From: Prauserella marina
GTDB lineage: Bacteria; Actinomycetota; Actinomycetes; Mycobacteriales; Pseudonocardiaceae
Length of the DNA: 64,000 nucleotides
Reading direction: 5' to 3'
Assembly (NCBI RefSeq): GCF_002240355.1
Contig: NZ_CP016353.1
Span: 682,001 to 746,000, forward strand
Below, piece by piece: positions 9,193-17,462 of this stretch (its first letter is position 1; the number at the start of each line of letters is the position of its first letter). Both the position numbers and the translations under genes were made by a program. The notes under the pieces are model-generated. The model had not been told where the DNA came from, ran no database searches, and worked only from the letters and a program-made list of their open reading frames with translations.

Positions 9193-10323
9193 ATGACTGA
9201 ACACCACTCGCCTCGCGCCGAGGTCACGATCGACCTCGGCGCCCTAAGGCATAACGTCGCCCTCCTCGCGGGGCGAGCTTCGGCCTCGGGAGCCGAGACC
9301 ATGGCGGTGGTGAAGGCCGACGCCTACGGGCACGGTGCCGTTCCGGTCGCCCGTGCGGCGATCAGCGCGGGAGCGACCTGGCTCGGCACCTGTTCGCTGG
9401 CCGAGGCGCTGGAATTGCGCAAGGCCGGTATCACCGCGCGGCTGTTCAGTTGGCTCGACACCGCTGAGGCAGACTTCGCCGGGGGAATCGAAAAGGACGT
9501 CGATCTCGCCGTGAGTTCCGAGGCCGAACTCGCCAGAATCGCCGAGGCCGCGCGGCGTACTGGCAAACGAGCGCGCGTGCACCTCAAGATCGACACCGGT
9601 CTTTCCCGCAACGGATGCCCCGCCTACGCGTGGCCCCAGCTCGTGAAGGCGGCGGCAGCACGGTCCGAAGTGGACGTCGTGGCCATGTGGTCGCATTTCG
9701 CGTGTGCCGACGAGCCAGGTCATCCTTCGATCGACCGGCAAGCCGAACAGTTCGCCGCCGCGTACACCGTCGCACGCGAGGAAGGTCTGAATCCGCTGCG
9801 GCATATAGCGAACTCCGCGGCGACTCTCACCCGGCCCGACCTGCATTTCGATTTGGTTCGCCCCGGAATCGCGATCTACGGACTGAACCCGGTGCCGCGT
9901 AAGGAGGATCTGCGTCCGGTGATGTCTTTTCGGTCGAGTGTCGTGCTGACGAAACGGATCGAAGCCGGTTCGTCAGTCTCCTATGGACATACCTGGACGG
10001 CGACGAGAGCGACGAATCTCGCGCTCGTCCCCGTCGGTTACGCCGACGGTGTACCCCGCACGCTTTCCGGGAGGATGAGCGTGCTGGTGAACGGCGAACG
10101 CAGGCAGGTCGCCGGAAGGGTGTGCATGGATCAGATCGTGGTCGACTGTGGCGACGACGAACCAGCCGCCGGGTCGGAGGTGGTGCTGTTCGGTTCCGGC
10201 GAGCGGGGAGAGCCGACGGCGACGGAATGGGCGAACACCATTGGCACCATCGACTACGAGATCGTCACGGGCATGTACCGGCCTCGCGTCGCGCGCCGGT
10301 ACCTTGGTGAGGGCGACCGGTGA
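9193..10323 (+). CDS. alr: Alanine racemase
   Basis: A fold-III PLP enzyme converting L- to D-alanine for peptidoglycan. The PLP lysine is in VKADAYGHG (residue 40). The second catalytic residue is the Tyr in VGYADGVPR near 281, followed by VCMDQ. The length of 376 is typical. The start has AGGAAAG ten bases upstream. It begins a tightly packed run alr-hydrolase-tsaE, as in other actinobacteria, with GTGA overlap to the next gene. It may be partly co-transcribed with the pentitol operon, whose last stop is 27 bases upstream. Confidence 0.96.
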   Translation: MTEHHSPRAEVTIDLGALRHNVALLAGRASASGAETMAVVKADAYGHGAVPVARAAISAGATWLGTCSLAEALELRKAGITARLFSWLDTAEADFAGGIEKDVDLAVSSEAELARIAEAARRTGKRARVHLKIDTGLSRNGCPAYAWPQLVKAAAARSEVDVVAMWSHFACADEPGHPSIDRQAEQFAAAYTVAREEGLNPLRHIANSAATLTRPDLHFDLVRPGIAIYGLNPVPRKEDLRPVMSFRSSVVLTKRIEAGSSVSYGHTWTATRATNLALVPVGYADGVPRTLSGRMSVLVNGERRQVAGRVCMDQIVVDCGDDEPAAGSEVVLFGSGERGEPTATEWANTIGTIDYEIVTGMYRPRVARRYLGEGDR

Positions 10324-11339
10324 CCGCCAGGCCCGTTGCCGCTGGGGACGACGAACCGGCGGGGGACCATCCTGGGCGACTCGCACCAGGGCGGCTCTCG
10401 ACTGTCGCCGCCGACGACGGAACCCCGCTAGCCGTCGAGGAAATCGACCCTTTTGGTGGGCGCGGGTCGGAACTGGCTGTCGTCGGCGTGCACGGTTTCG
10501 CTTTGTCACGGCGGAGCTGGTATTTCCAGCGCACGGCGCTGGCTTCGCTGCGGCTGCCTAGAGTGCGTCAGGTCTACTACGACCACAGGGGGCACGGCCA
10601 GTCCGGAGCCTCGGAGGCGTCGACGAGCACCATCGAACAGTTGGCGCACGACCTGGACGCGGTACTGCGGGCGGTCGCGCCGGAGGAACCGACAGTCCTC
10701 ATGGGACATTCCATGGGCGGCATGGTGATCATGGAGCTGGCGCGGCAAAATCCCGGCCTCTTCGAGAGAAGAGTCCGTGGCGTCGTGCTGATCGCGACCG
10801 CGGCTGGCGAGGTCGGTGCGCGAGGCTTGCCGAGATCGTTGCTGTCGAAGTACAACCCGTTGACCCGTGGCGTCGGTGAACTGGCAGGCTGGCAACCGGG
10901 TCTTGTCGAGTTCGTGCGTGCGGCGGGAGGGCAGTTGACGCGGCACGCGGTCCGGCGACTTGCTTTCGGTCGTCGCGACGTGGATTCCCGCCTTGTCGAT
11001 TTCATGCTGGAGATGCTGGATGTGACGCCGGTGCGGCAACTGGTGAATTTCGTCGATACGCTCGGAAGTCACAACCGGTATGCCGCCCTTGTCGGCCTCA
11101 AGCATGTTCCGGTGCTGGTCGTCGGTGGTGATTCGGATCGGTTGACCCCGTTCTCCCATGCGGAGCGGATGGTGGCCGAGTTGCCGGAAGCGCGGTTGGT
11201 GCGGGTACGGGGCGCGGGGCATATGGTGCATGTGGAACAGCCGGACCTGGTGAACAGTCACATCATCGATGTGTTGCAGGATTGTTCCGGGGTGGAAGCG
11301 ACAAGGTTGTCACGGAGGGTCTTGTGGTGGCGCAGATGA
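10320..11339 (+). CDS. Alpha/beta-hydrolase between alr and tsaE
   Basis: A 339-residue alpha/beta-hydrolase with oxyanion motif VHGFALSRRSW near residue 57, nucleophile elbow GHSMGGMV near 129, an Asp in VVGGDSDRLTPF near 265 and a His in GAGHMVHVEQP near 300. The GTG start overlaps the alr stop and its TGA overlaps the ATG inside tsaE, so it lies in one coupled run. A hydrolase at this place is common in actinobacterial genomes, but its substrate is not known to me. No signal peptide; cytoplasmic. Confidence 0.9.
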   Translation: MTARPVAAGDDEPAGDHPGRLAPGRLSTVAADDGTPLAVEEIDPFGGRGSELAVVGVHGFALSRRSWYFQRTALASLRLPRVRQVYYDHRGHGQSGASEASTSTIEQLAHDLDAVLRAVAPEEPTVLMGHSMGGMVIMELARQNPGLFERRVRGVVLIATAAGEVGARGLPRSLLSKYNPLTRGVGELAGWQPGLVEFVRAAGGQLTRHAVRRLAFGRRDVDSRLVDFMLEMLDVTPVRQLVNFVDTLGSHNRYAALVGLKHVPVLVVGGDSDRLTPFSHAERMVAELPEARLVRVRGAGHMVHVEQPDLVNSHIIDVLQDCSGVEATRLSRRVLWWRR

Positions 11340-11800
11340 AGGTCATGTTGGCGACGCCGGACGACACTATCCATTTCGGACGGACGTTGGGTGGCGAGTT
11401 GCGGGCGGGCGACCTGGTGCTGCTCGCGGGGCCACTCGGTGCGGGCAAGACCACGATGGCCAGAGGGATCGCGGCGGGTATGGGCGTGGCGGGCAGGGTG
11501 AGTTCCCCGACGTTCGTGTTGGCGAGGGTGCATCCGGCAGGCCGGTCTGGGGTGTCGCTGGTGCACGTGGACGCGTACCGGCTGGGGGGCGATCTTTCCC
11601 AGCTCGACGATCTCGACCTGGATACGGAACTGGCCGAGGCGGCCGTCGTCGTGGAGTGGGGCGAGGGGGTCGCTGAGCGGCTGTCCGACGATCACCTGAT
11701 CGTGCGGCTGGAGCGGCACGATGACGACACGCGAACGGTGATCCTCGAACCGCACGGAACTTGGGCGGCGCGGCTCGCCGAAGCGCGTTTAGCGGGCTGA
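11324..11800 (+). CDS. tsaE: tRNA t6A synthesis ATPase TsaE
   Basis: TsaE is the P-loop ATPase that resets the TsaB-TsaD complex making threonylcarbamoyl-adenosine at tRNA position 37. Visible are Walker A GPLGAGKTT near residue 38, the switch motif SSPTFVLAR, HVDAYRL, and VEWGEG. GTG at 11324 is chosen because GGAGGG sits five bases before it; ATG at 11336 is the alternative and overlaps the hydrolase stop (ATGA). The final codons, ending R-L-A-G-stop, come from a palindromic repeat copy. TsaB lies 4.5 kb away, whereas these genes usually adjoin. Confidence 0.92.
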   Translation: MVAQMKVMLATPDDTIHFGRTLGGELRAGDLVLLAGPLGAGKTTMARGIAAGMGVAGRVSSPTFVLARVHPAGRSGVSLVHVDAYRLGGDLSQLDDLDLDTELAEAAVVVEWGEGVAERLSDDHLIVRLERHDDDTRTVILEPHGTWAARLAEARLAG

Positions 11801-11808
11801 ATGCTGTT
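11781..11808. repeat. Palindromic element copy 5, inside tsaE end
   Basis: Core TTTAGCGGGCTGAA with imperfect arms. Read in frame, it encodes R-L-A-G and the TGA stop of tsaE. Confidence 0.8.
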
Positions 11809-11928
11809 TGGGCTTGCGGCTCGCGGCCCGGGTGCCCGGGTGGGGTGGCGCGTAGGCGACCCGGGGGCGATGACCGAACCGGTGCCACATACCCGTTCGC
11901 TCCACAAGGGGGACCCCTTAACTCAACA

Positions 11929-13257
11929 CTACCGCTCGGGGCCGACAATTCCTCGCGCTATGCCCAGGTCGACCAGGTCCTGGGGGCGTAACCGCAACTG
12001 ATCCGCCGTCGCGGCGATCTCGTCGTCGCCGCGTTTCAGTATGGAAGCGGCGGCTTCGGGAGACGTCACCGAGAAATAACTGTCCGGCGTCGCCCACAGT
12101 CTGCCTGGCGCGGCGAAAGCCAACGCACCTCCCGAACCGCCCTCGCCGATCACCAAGCTCGTCATTGGCACCGTCGCCGCCGCGACAGCGGAGAACAGCT
12201 CGGCGATCGCCGGGCCCGCGCCAGCCCGCTCGGCCTCGCCGTCATTGGCCGCCCCGGGTGTGTCGATCAACGTCAACACGGGAACCCGTAACCGGTCAGC
12301 GAGCCTGACCAGTCGCGCCGCCGTACGGAAACCCGCCGGTCGCGTCGGCGTTCCGCACTGTGCCGCGAAAGCCGCGGCCGCACCATCACGAAGTCCGAAC
12401 CCACACAACACACCCCGATCGACGCCGCCGCAGCGATCTCCCCTGACCTCCTGCCACCAGTCGAAGTAATGATCCACATAGGACGTGGCTCGCGGCCGGG
12501 TCCGCGCCCGCGCCGCGGTCACCGCCGCCCAACCGGTCGCCGGTACCTTTCCCGCACCCAGCGCCGCTGGTGGAGGAACCGCCCCCGCCGGGGTCGTCAG
12601 CACCCGCAACCAACGCTCAAGGGTTCCCCGCAACTCTCCTTCGCCGACAACCTGATCCACCTGGCCACCCGCGAACTGCCCCTCCGCCGTATACGCCGCG
12701 TCGTCGCCACGAGGCCGGACCCGCGACCCAGCGAAACCGACCTGCGTGCCCGGCAACGCCAACGTCACATCCGCACCGGCACCCAGCGTCGCCCAGCCGC
12801 CACCCGTCACCGGACCACACAGCACGGCCACCTGTGCCAGCCCAGCCGCCCTTGTCAGTGCCATCTCACCCGCGATGTGCTGTAGCTGAGTCAGAGCACG
12901 CATACCCTCCTGCATGCGGCTGCCCCCCGTCGCGATCAACGACACCACCGGCACACCGAGTTCCCTTGCCCTTTCGAACGCGGCCCGCAGTCGCGACCCC
13001 GTGCCGCCGCCGATCGAGCCACCGAGAAACCCGAACTCGAACGCGATCAGCACGGCCTCGGTCTCGCCCACCTTGCCGACGCCGCACACCACCGATTCGT
13101 CCTCGCCGGTGCGCGCCCGCGCCCGTTCCAGCGCCACGTCGTATCCGGGCCAACGAATCGGGCCGTCGCCGACGGACGCCACCGGCGGAGCGGAAACGGT
13201 GAACGCCGTGAATGCGGTCGTCACCTCGCCGAGCAGTGCCCTCGCCGACTCAGGCAT
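11929..13257 (-). CDS. Fused acyl-CoA carboxyltransferase (AccD3-like)
   Basis: A 442-residue fusion of beta-like and alpha-like carboxyltransferase crotonase folds. The first half has GGSIGGGTGSR, GGSRMQEGM and GGGWATLG; the second has LTLIDTPGA near residue 330 and IGEGGSGGALAF near 375. It lacks the four-Cys zinc ribbon usual at the start of AccD. It overlaps matB by eight bases and so is translated with a malonyl-CoA synthetase. It may be a carboxyltransferase of the M. tuberculosis AccD3 type. Alternatively, as in MdcD/MdcE of malonate decarboxylase, it may act in the decarboxylating direction. Which reaction is not decidable from sequence. Confidence 0.8.
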   Translation of the reverse strand: MPESARALLGEVTTAFTAFTVSAPPVASVGDGPIRWPGYDVALERARARTGEDESVVCGVGKVGETEAVLIAFEFGFLGGSIGGGTGSRLRAAFERARELGVPVVSLIATGGSRMQEGMRALTQLQHIAGEMALTRAAGLAQVAVLCGPVTGGGWATLGAGADVTLALPGTQVGFAGSRVRPRGDDAAYTAEGQFAGGQVDQVVGEGELRGTLERWLRVLTTPAGAVPPPAALGAGKVPATGWAAVTAARARTRPRATSYVDHYFDWWQEVRGDRCGGVDRGVLCGFGLRDGAAAAFAAQCGTPTRPAGFRTAARLVRLADRLRVPVLTLIDTPGAANDGEAERAGAGPAIAELFSAVAAATVPMTSLVIGEGGSGGALAFAAPGRLWATPDSYFSVTSPEAAASILKRGDDEIAATADQLRLRPQDLVDLGIARGIVGPER

Positions 13258-14695
13258 CGAGCGCTCGTTTCATCACCTTGCCCATGTCGTTGCGTGGCAA
13301 CGACTTCAGGAAACGCACCACTCTCGGCCGCTTGTGTGGCGTCAACAACCGGGCGACGTGATCAGCGAGCTGCTGCTCGGTCGGCGTCGTCTCACCCGGC
13401 ACCACCCACGCGACGATGCGCTCGCCGAGGTCGTCGTCCGGCTCACCCGTGACCGCGACCTCCGCGACACCGGGATGTTCGAGCAGCGCGTTCTCGATCT
13501 CACCCGCACCGATCTTGTATCCGCCGCTCTTGATGATGTCGGTCGCTTTTCTGCCGACGATGCGGATGTAGCCGTCGGCGTCACGCGTGGCCATGTCGCC
13601 GGTCTTGAACCAGCCGTCGGCGAAAGCCTCGCGGGTCGCGTCAGGACGATTGAGGTATTCGGCGAACAGGTTCTCGCCCCGCACCTGGATCTCGCCGACC
13701 GTTTCTCGGTCCCCGCCGGATATCGGATCACCTGCCTCGTCGACGAGCCGCACCTCCACCCCGCGCAACGGAACGCCCACCGAGCCAGGTTTGCGCTCCC
13801 CGTCGGCACGCACACTTGTGTTCATGAGGGTTTCCGACATGCCATAACGTTCGACGACCTGCTGACCCGTCGCGGCCGTGATCCGCTCGTGATCGTGCAC
13901 GGGCAGGGCGGCCGATCCGGACACGAGCAGCCGGGCCCCACGCAGCGCGTTCGCGAGTTCGGCATCGCCGGCGACCTCGGTGGCGATGCGGTGGTACATC
14001 GTCGGGACACCGAACATCATCGTGCCGTCCCCCGCGAGTTCCCTCGCCACCGCTTCGGTCGAGAACCTGCCGAGATGATGCACGGTGCCGCCCCTGCGAA
14101 GCGGGCCGAGGATGCCGAGGATCAAACCGTGCACGTGAAACAACGGCAACGCGTGCACCAGCACGTCGTCCTCCGTCCACTGCCAGGCGTCCTCCAGCGC
14201 GTCGAGTGTCGTACTGATCGCCCTTCTCGGCAGCACGACACCTTTCGGTGGTCCCGTCGTGCCTGACGTGTACACGATCACCGCGGGAGCCTCGCCGTCC
14301 GGTTCACCGGGAAGCGCACCGGCCTCACCGTCGAGGGTTACGTCGGTGCGAGGCAGTGCCGCGAGGGCATCCGGCAGTTCGGTGCCCGGCTCAGCCAGTA
14401 CCAACGACGGGGCACTGTCGGACACGATGTGCGCCAGCTCCCGCTCACCGACCTTCGGGTTGATCGGCACGACCGGAACCCCGGCGAGCAGCGCGGCAAC
14501 CACCGCCACGCTCGTTTCCATCGTCGCCGTGGCCCACACCGCGACCCTGCCGACCCTGCCGTCCGAGACCGCGCCGATTTTTCCCGCGAGAGCACCGGCC
14601 GCGTCGGCCAGTTCCGCGTAGGTCAGCTCGCGGCCTCCGAAGCGCAGCGCCGTCTTGTCCGGCGTCGTGTGCAAGGCGGGAATGAGTGCGGTCAC
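13250..14695 (-). CDS. matB: Malonyl-CoA synthetase (acyl-CoA ligase)
   Basis: An adenylate-forming enzyme of 482 residues that activates malonate or a close dicarboxylate to its CoA thioester. It has the P-loop YTSGTTGPPKGV, the RYGMSET motif followed by the dicarboxylate-type stretch MNTSVRADGERKPGSVG, GWFKTGD, and the C-terminal lysine in NDMGKVMKRA. The GTG at 14695 is preferred over the further upstream start because AAGGAGAA lies three bases before it. It is the first gene of a two-gene operon with the carboxyltransferase and is divergent from a GntR regulator with paired operators between. Confidence 0.88.
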   Translation of the reverse strand: MTALIPALHTTPDKTALRFGGRELTYAELADAAGALAGKIGAVSDGRVGRVAVWATATMETSVAVVAALLAGVPVVPINPKVGERELAHIVSDSAPSLVLAEPGTELPDALAALPRTDVTLDGEAGALPGEPDGEAPAVIVYTSGTTGPPKGVVLPRRAISTTLDALEDAWQWTEDDVLVHALPLFHVHGLILGILGPLRRGGTVHHLGRFSTEAVARELAGDGTMMFGVPTMYHRIATEVAGDAELANALRGARLLVSGSAALPVHDHERITAATGQQVVERYGMSETLMNTSVRADGERKPGSVGVPLRGVEVRLVDEAGDPISGGDRETVGEIQVRGENLFAEYLNRPDATREAFADGWFKTGDMATRDADGYIRIVGRKATDIIKSGGYKIGAGEIENALLEHPGVAEVAVTGEPDDDLGERIVAWVVPGETTPTEQQLADHVARLLTPHKRPRVVRFLKSLPRNDMGKVMKRALDA

Positions 14696-14837
14696 GAGTT
14701 CTCCTTGTCGCGTCGTCGAGCCGACCACCACACTCCGGAGTGTCCGTCAGCTGCCAGGTACGCGGCAGTGCGAACCGGCGCGCGACACCGGAAGGGGGTC
14801 GTGCGAGACCGCTGTCGAGCCTGCTCCAAAGTGGTCT

Positions 14838-14852
14838 AGTGGCTGAACCACT
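14838..14852. promoter_or_regulatory. GntR operator copy A
   Basis: AGTGGCTGAACCACT fits the FadR-type pattern TGG-N5-CCA. It is nested in a larger repeat, CAAAGTGGT-N11-ACCACTTTG (14827-14855). It lies in the matB-gntR divergent gap. Confidence 0.7.
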
Positions 14853-14893
14853 TTGCGTCCGCGCGACAGCGAGTGTCAAGGTCCAAGTGGCTG

Positions 14894-14908
14894 AGTGGCT
14901 GAGCCACT
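14894..14908. promoter_or_regulatory. GntR operator copy B
   Basis: AGTGGCTGAGCCACT differs from copy A at one base and starts 56 bases after it. It lies 60 bases before the regulator's own start. Confidence 0.7.
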
Positions 14909-14967
14909 ACGCGCGTGCTGCGGTAGGCTGCCGGGTTCTGGAGCAGTCGCGACGTGAAGGTGAACCG

Positions 14968-15687
14968 GTGGCCGACATTTCCGATGCTTTGCGGCCGATG
15001 GGCAGGCCGAGGTTGTACGAGCAGGTGATCGAGCGGCTCCGCGAGTACGTCTCCGGTGCCGGTCTCGGGATCGGGGACAGGTTGCCAGCCGAGCGGGACC
15101 TCGCCCAGCGGCTCGGTGTCAGCAGGGCTTCGGTCAAGCAGGCGATCGTCGTGCTTGAGGTTCAGGGGCTTGTCGAGGTTCGGCACGGGGGCGGGACCTA
15201 CCTGGCGAAAGGGACCCTCGACGTGGAGCCGGTCGAGCGGCTTGTCGAACGTCGCAGGCGGTTGCCGGACGTACTCGACGCCAGGGAGGCCGTCGAGACC
15301 AAGCTCGCCGAACTGGCCGCGGAGCGGAGAACGACGGCTGACCTCGACTCGCTGGAGGCCGCTCTCGACTTCATGAGAGACGAGATCGCGGAAGGTGCCG
15401 ACGGTGCGGAGGGGGACCGGCGGTTCCACTCGGCCGTTGCCGCCGCCGCACACAGTGCGATGCTTGCCGACTTCATGCGCTCCATCGCCGAGCCGGTCGC
15501 GGAGAGCAGGACCGAATCGCTCCGGCAGCCGGGACGGCCGCCGCGTTCGCTCAGGCAGCACCTCGCGATCTTCGACGCGATCGGCAGGGGAGACGGTCGC
15601 AGGGCCGCCGCCGCGATGCGCAGGCATCTGCGAAGCGTGGCCGAGGTGCGCCTGCTGACCTGGGATCCCGACGACGAACCACGCTGA
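14968..15687 (+). CDS. GntR/FadR-family regulator of the malonyl-CoA genes
   Basis: A 239-residue regulator with a GntR winged helix (LYEQVIERLREYV, LPAERDLAQRLGVSRASVKQA) and an all-helical FCD ligand domain (DAREAVETKLAELAAERR, FHSAVAAAAH, HLAIFDAIGRGD) that normally carries metal-binding His residues. GTG at 14968 is chosen from the GAAGG seven bases upstream; the open frame before it contains the operator and is not considered coding. Its divergent position and paired sites indicate control of matB and the carboxyltransferase, plausibly with malonate or malonyl-CoA as ligand (inference). Confidence 0.88.
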   Translation: MADISDALRPMGRPRLYEQVIERLREYVSGAGLGIGDRLPAERDLAQRLGVSRASVKQAIVVLEVQGLVEVRHGGGTYLAKGTLDVEPVERLVERRRRLPDVLDAREAVETKLAELAAERRTTADLDSLEAALDFMRDEIAEGADGAEGDRRFHSAVAAAAHSAMLADFMRSIAEPVAESRTESLRQPGRPPRSLRQHLAIFDAIGRGDGRRAAAAMRRHLRSVAEVRLLTWDPDDEPR

Positions 15688-15691
15688 CCCC

Positions 15692-15719
15692 GACCGCGTT
15701 TAGCCCGCTAAACGCGGTC
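15692..15719. repeat. Palindromic element copy 6
   Basis: A perfect stem of GACCGCGTTTAG with CTAAACGCGGTC around CCCG, extendable to 14 pairs. It lies between the convergent ends of gntR and the DUF1772 gene and could also act as a transcription barrier, though no T-run follows. Confidence 0.92.
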
Positions 15720-15733
15720 GGGGCCGGAGTGCC

Positions 15734-16183
15734 TCACTGGGCGAGTGCGACCGTGAACAGGGCGAAGGCCAGCGCGATGACACCGACCCGCACGCCGTGA
15801 ACGCGGTCCCACCGTCTCGTCTGCTCCTTCCAATCCGGCGGCGCGCCCTCCTGAGCCCACTTCACGGCCCGCGAGTTGATCGGCACCAGCACCGCGACGG
15901 ACATCACGACGCTCGACGCCAGCAGAGCCACGCCCGCCTTCACCGCCCAGCCACCATCGCTTCCCCAAGTCATGACAGCCCACACCACCGCGAGCACGAG
16001 CGAAGTCACGTACCAGAACGGCATGACTCTGCCCAGAATCCGGCCCCCCTCACTGCGGGCGTGAAGTCCGTTGTCACCAGGCAACCGGTCGAAGATCGGG
16101 TTGACGAACGCCGCTACCGCGAACTCGACGCCCACCATCCCGCCGACCACGACGACCGTGACGACGGCCAATGCCACCTGCAT
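15734..16183 (-). CDS. DUF1772-type small membrane protein
   Basis: A 149-residue protein with about four membrane helices, near residues 3-25, 56-77, 83-102 and 130-148. It has the family pattern of an Asn-Pro after the first helix (FVNPIFDRLPGDNG) and a loop with PINSRAVKW before the last helix. The ATG at 16183 is preferred over 16198 because AGGGG lies five bases upstream. DUF1772 proteins are related to anthrone oxygenase-like proteins, but no activity can be assigned. It is transcribed away from tsaB, and an inverted repeat covers its TATAAA-like -10. Confidence 0.78.
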   Translation of the reverse strand: MQVALAVVTVVVVGGMVGVEFAVAAFVNPIFDRLPGDNGLHARSEGGRILGRVMPFWYVTSLVLAVVWAVMTWGSDGGWAVKAGVALLASSVVMSVAVLVPINSRAVKWAQEGAPPDWKEQTRRWDRVHGVRVGVIALAFALFTVALAQ

Positions 16184-16193
16184 ACGAGCCCCT

Positions 16194-16220
16194 ATCATCG
16201 CTAGAATTTATAGTGAGGAT
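16194..16220. promoter_or_regulatory. Inverted repeat over DUF1772 promoter
   Basis: Ten-base arms ATCATCGCTA and TAGTGAGGAT (8 of 10 pairing) flank GAATTTA. On the minus strand TATAAA lies inside the repeat, a plausible -10 of the DUF1772 gene, so a repressor site is likely. Confidence 0.5.
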
Positions 16221-16362
16221 AGATAGCAAGTTGCTCGCTTGTCTAGCGGCGCTAGGTGGTGGGATCGCACCGGTCGCGCGGGAACTGGGCACGTTGTCGC
16301 GGCCTTCCGCGGAAGCCAAGGTTGCGCGCGTTACCCGATCGGGGCGGCCGTACGCTCGAAGG

Positions 16363-16989
16363 GTGCTAGTACTCGCCATCGACACCGCGACGCCGGCCAT
16401 CACGGCCGGGGTCGTCGCCGTGGAATCGGCAACGCGGGGTGGTGTCGCGACCGCCAAGGTGCTTGCCGAGCGGATCACCGTCAACCCCCGCGCGCACGGC
16501 GAACTGCTGACCCCACACATCCTCGCGGCGACGACTGAGGCGGGGTACTCGCTTCGCGATCTCGACGCGATCACCTGCGGGGTCGGCCCAGGGCCATATA
16601 CCGGACTTCGCGCGGGAATGGTGACCGCGGCGGCGTTGTCCGAGACTCTCGGCATCCCCGCCTACCCCGTCTGCACGCTCGACGCGATCGCCGCGACCGC
16701 GGGCCCCGGCGAGCCCTTTCTCGTCGTCACCGACGCTCGCAGGCGCGAGGTGTACTGGGCCGCCTACGACGGCGAGGGCGCCAGGATCGAGGGGCCCTGC
16801 GTCGGTCCGAGGGCGGACCTGCCGGACGCCGGGCGGATCCTCGATCACGAGTCTCCATCCCCCTTCGGTATCGCCTCGACGGCCGCCGAGGCGTTGCTGA
16901 GTGGTTCCGAGCCCGATCCGCTCACTCCGCTCTACCTGCGACGCCCCGACGCGACGGAACCAGGTGCCCGCAAGCGGGTGACGACCTGA
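16363..16989 (+). CDS. tsaB: tRNA t6A synthesis protein TsaB
   Basis: TsaB is the non-catalytic ASKHA-fold partner of TsaD in t6A synthesis. The N-terminal phosphate-type motif AIDTATPAITAGVV and the conserved GVGPGPYTGLRAG near residue 72 identify it; 208 residues is usual. The GTG at 16363 is chosen because the 64 codons in frame before it overlap the DUF1772 promoter and have no family match. The stop overlaps the rimI ATG (TGATG). tsaB-rimI-tsaD is a coupled trio. Confidence 0.92.
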   Translation: MLVLAIDTATPAITAGVVAVESATRGGVATAKVLAERITVNPRAHGELLTPHILAATTEAGYSLRDLDAITCGVGPGPYTGLRAGMVTAAALSETLGIPAYPVCTLDAIAATAGPGEPFLVVTDARRREVYWAAYDGEGARIEGPCVGPRADLPDAGRILDHESPSPFGIASTAAEALLSGSEPDPLTPLYLRRPDATEPGARKRVTT

Positions 16990-17462
16990 TGAGAATCGAA
17001 CCGTTGCGCCGCAAGCACATACGCCGGTGCGTCGAGATCGAGCGAGCGCTGTTCCCTGGCGACTCGCCATGGAGTGCGGGCGCCTTTCACGCCGAACTCG
17101 ATTCCGGCGCCTACTACCTCGCCGCCATCGACGACGAAGGAGAACTGCGGGGATACGCGGGCCTCGCGGTGACGGGTGTCCCCGGCGACTGGGAAACCGG
17201 CGTGCACACCATCGGAGTCGAAAAGGCGCGGCAAGGGCAGGGAATCGGCACCGCGCTGCTCGAAGCGCTGCTCACCCGCGCGGACGCGCTCAACGCCCCG
17301 GTCCTGCTTGAGGTGCGCACCGACAACGACAACGCCATTCGCCTCTACGAACGCTACGGCTTCACCCGCCTCGGCATCCGCAAGCGCTACTACCAGCCAT
17401 CCGGAGCCGACGCGTTCACGATGAGAAGGCCGGCGACACAGACGCAGGGGGTGGCCGGCTGA
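16989..17462 (+). CDS. rimI: Ribosomal protein-alanine N-acetyltransferase
   Basis: A GNAT acetyltransferase of 157 residues. It has the acetyl-CoA pyrophosphate loop [15 protein letters not shown] near 80-92 and the C-terminal [19 protein letters not shown] typical of RimI, which acetylates the N-terminus of ribosomal protein bS18 in E. coli. It may have a wider range in actinobacteria. It overlaps both tsaB and tsaD by single bases (TGATG junctions), the usual arrangement of these three genes. Confidence 0.92.
   Translation: MRIEPLRRKHIRRCVEIERALFPGDSPWSAGAFHAELDSGAYYLAAIDDEGELRGYAGLAVTGVPGDWETGVHTIGVEKARQGQGIGTALLEALLTRADALNAPVLLEVRTDNDNAIRLYERYGFTRLGIRKRYYQPSGADAFTMRRPATQTQGVAG

Noticed and set aside
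14686-14967. 94-codon N-terminal extension of the GntR regulator
   Set aside because: It contains the two operators and overlaps the matB start; GAAGG precedes the GTG at 14968.
16171-16362. 64-codon N-terminal extension of TsaB
   Set aside because: It overlaps the DUF1772 promoter region and does not look like TsaB; the family begins at the GTG at 16363.
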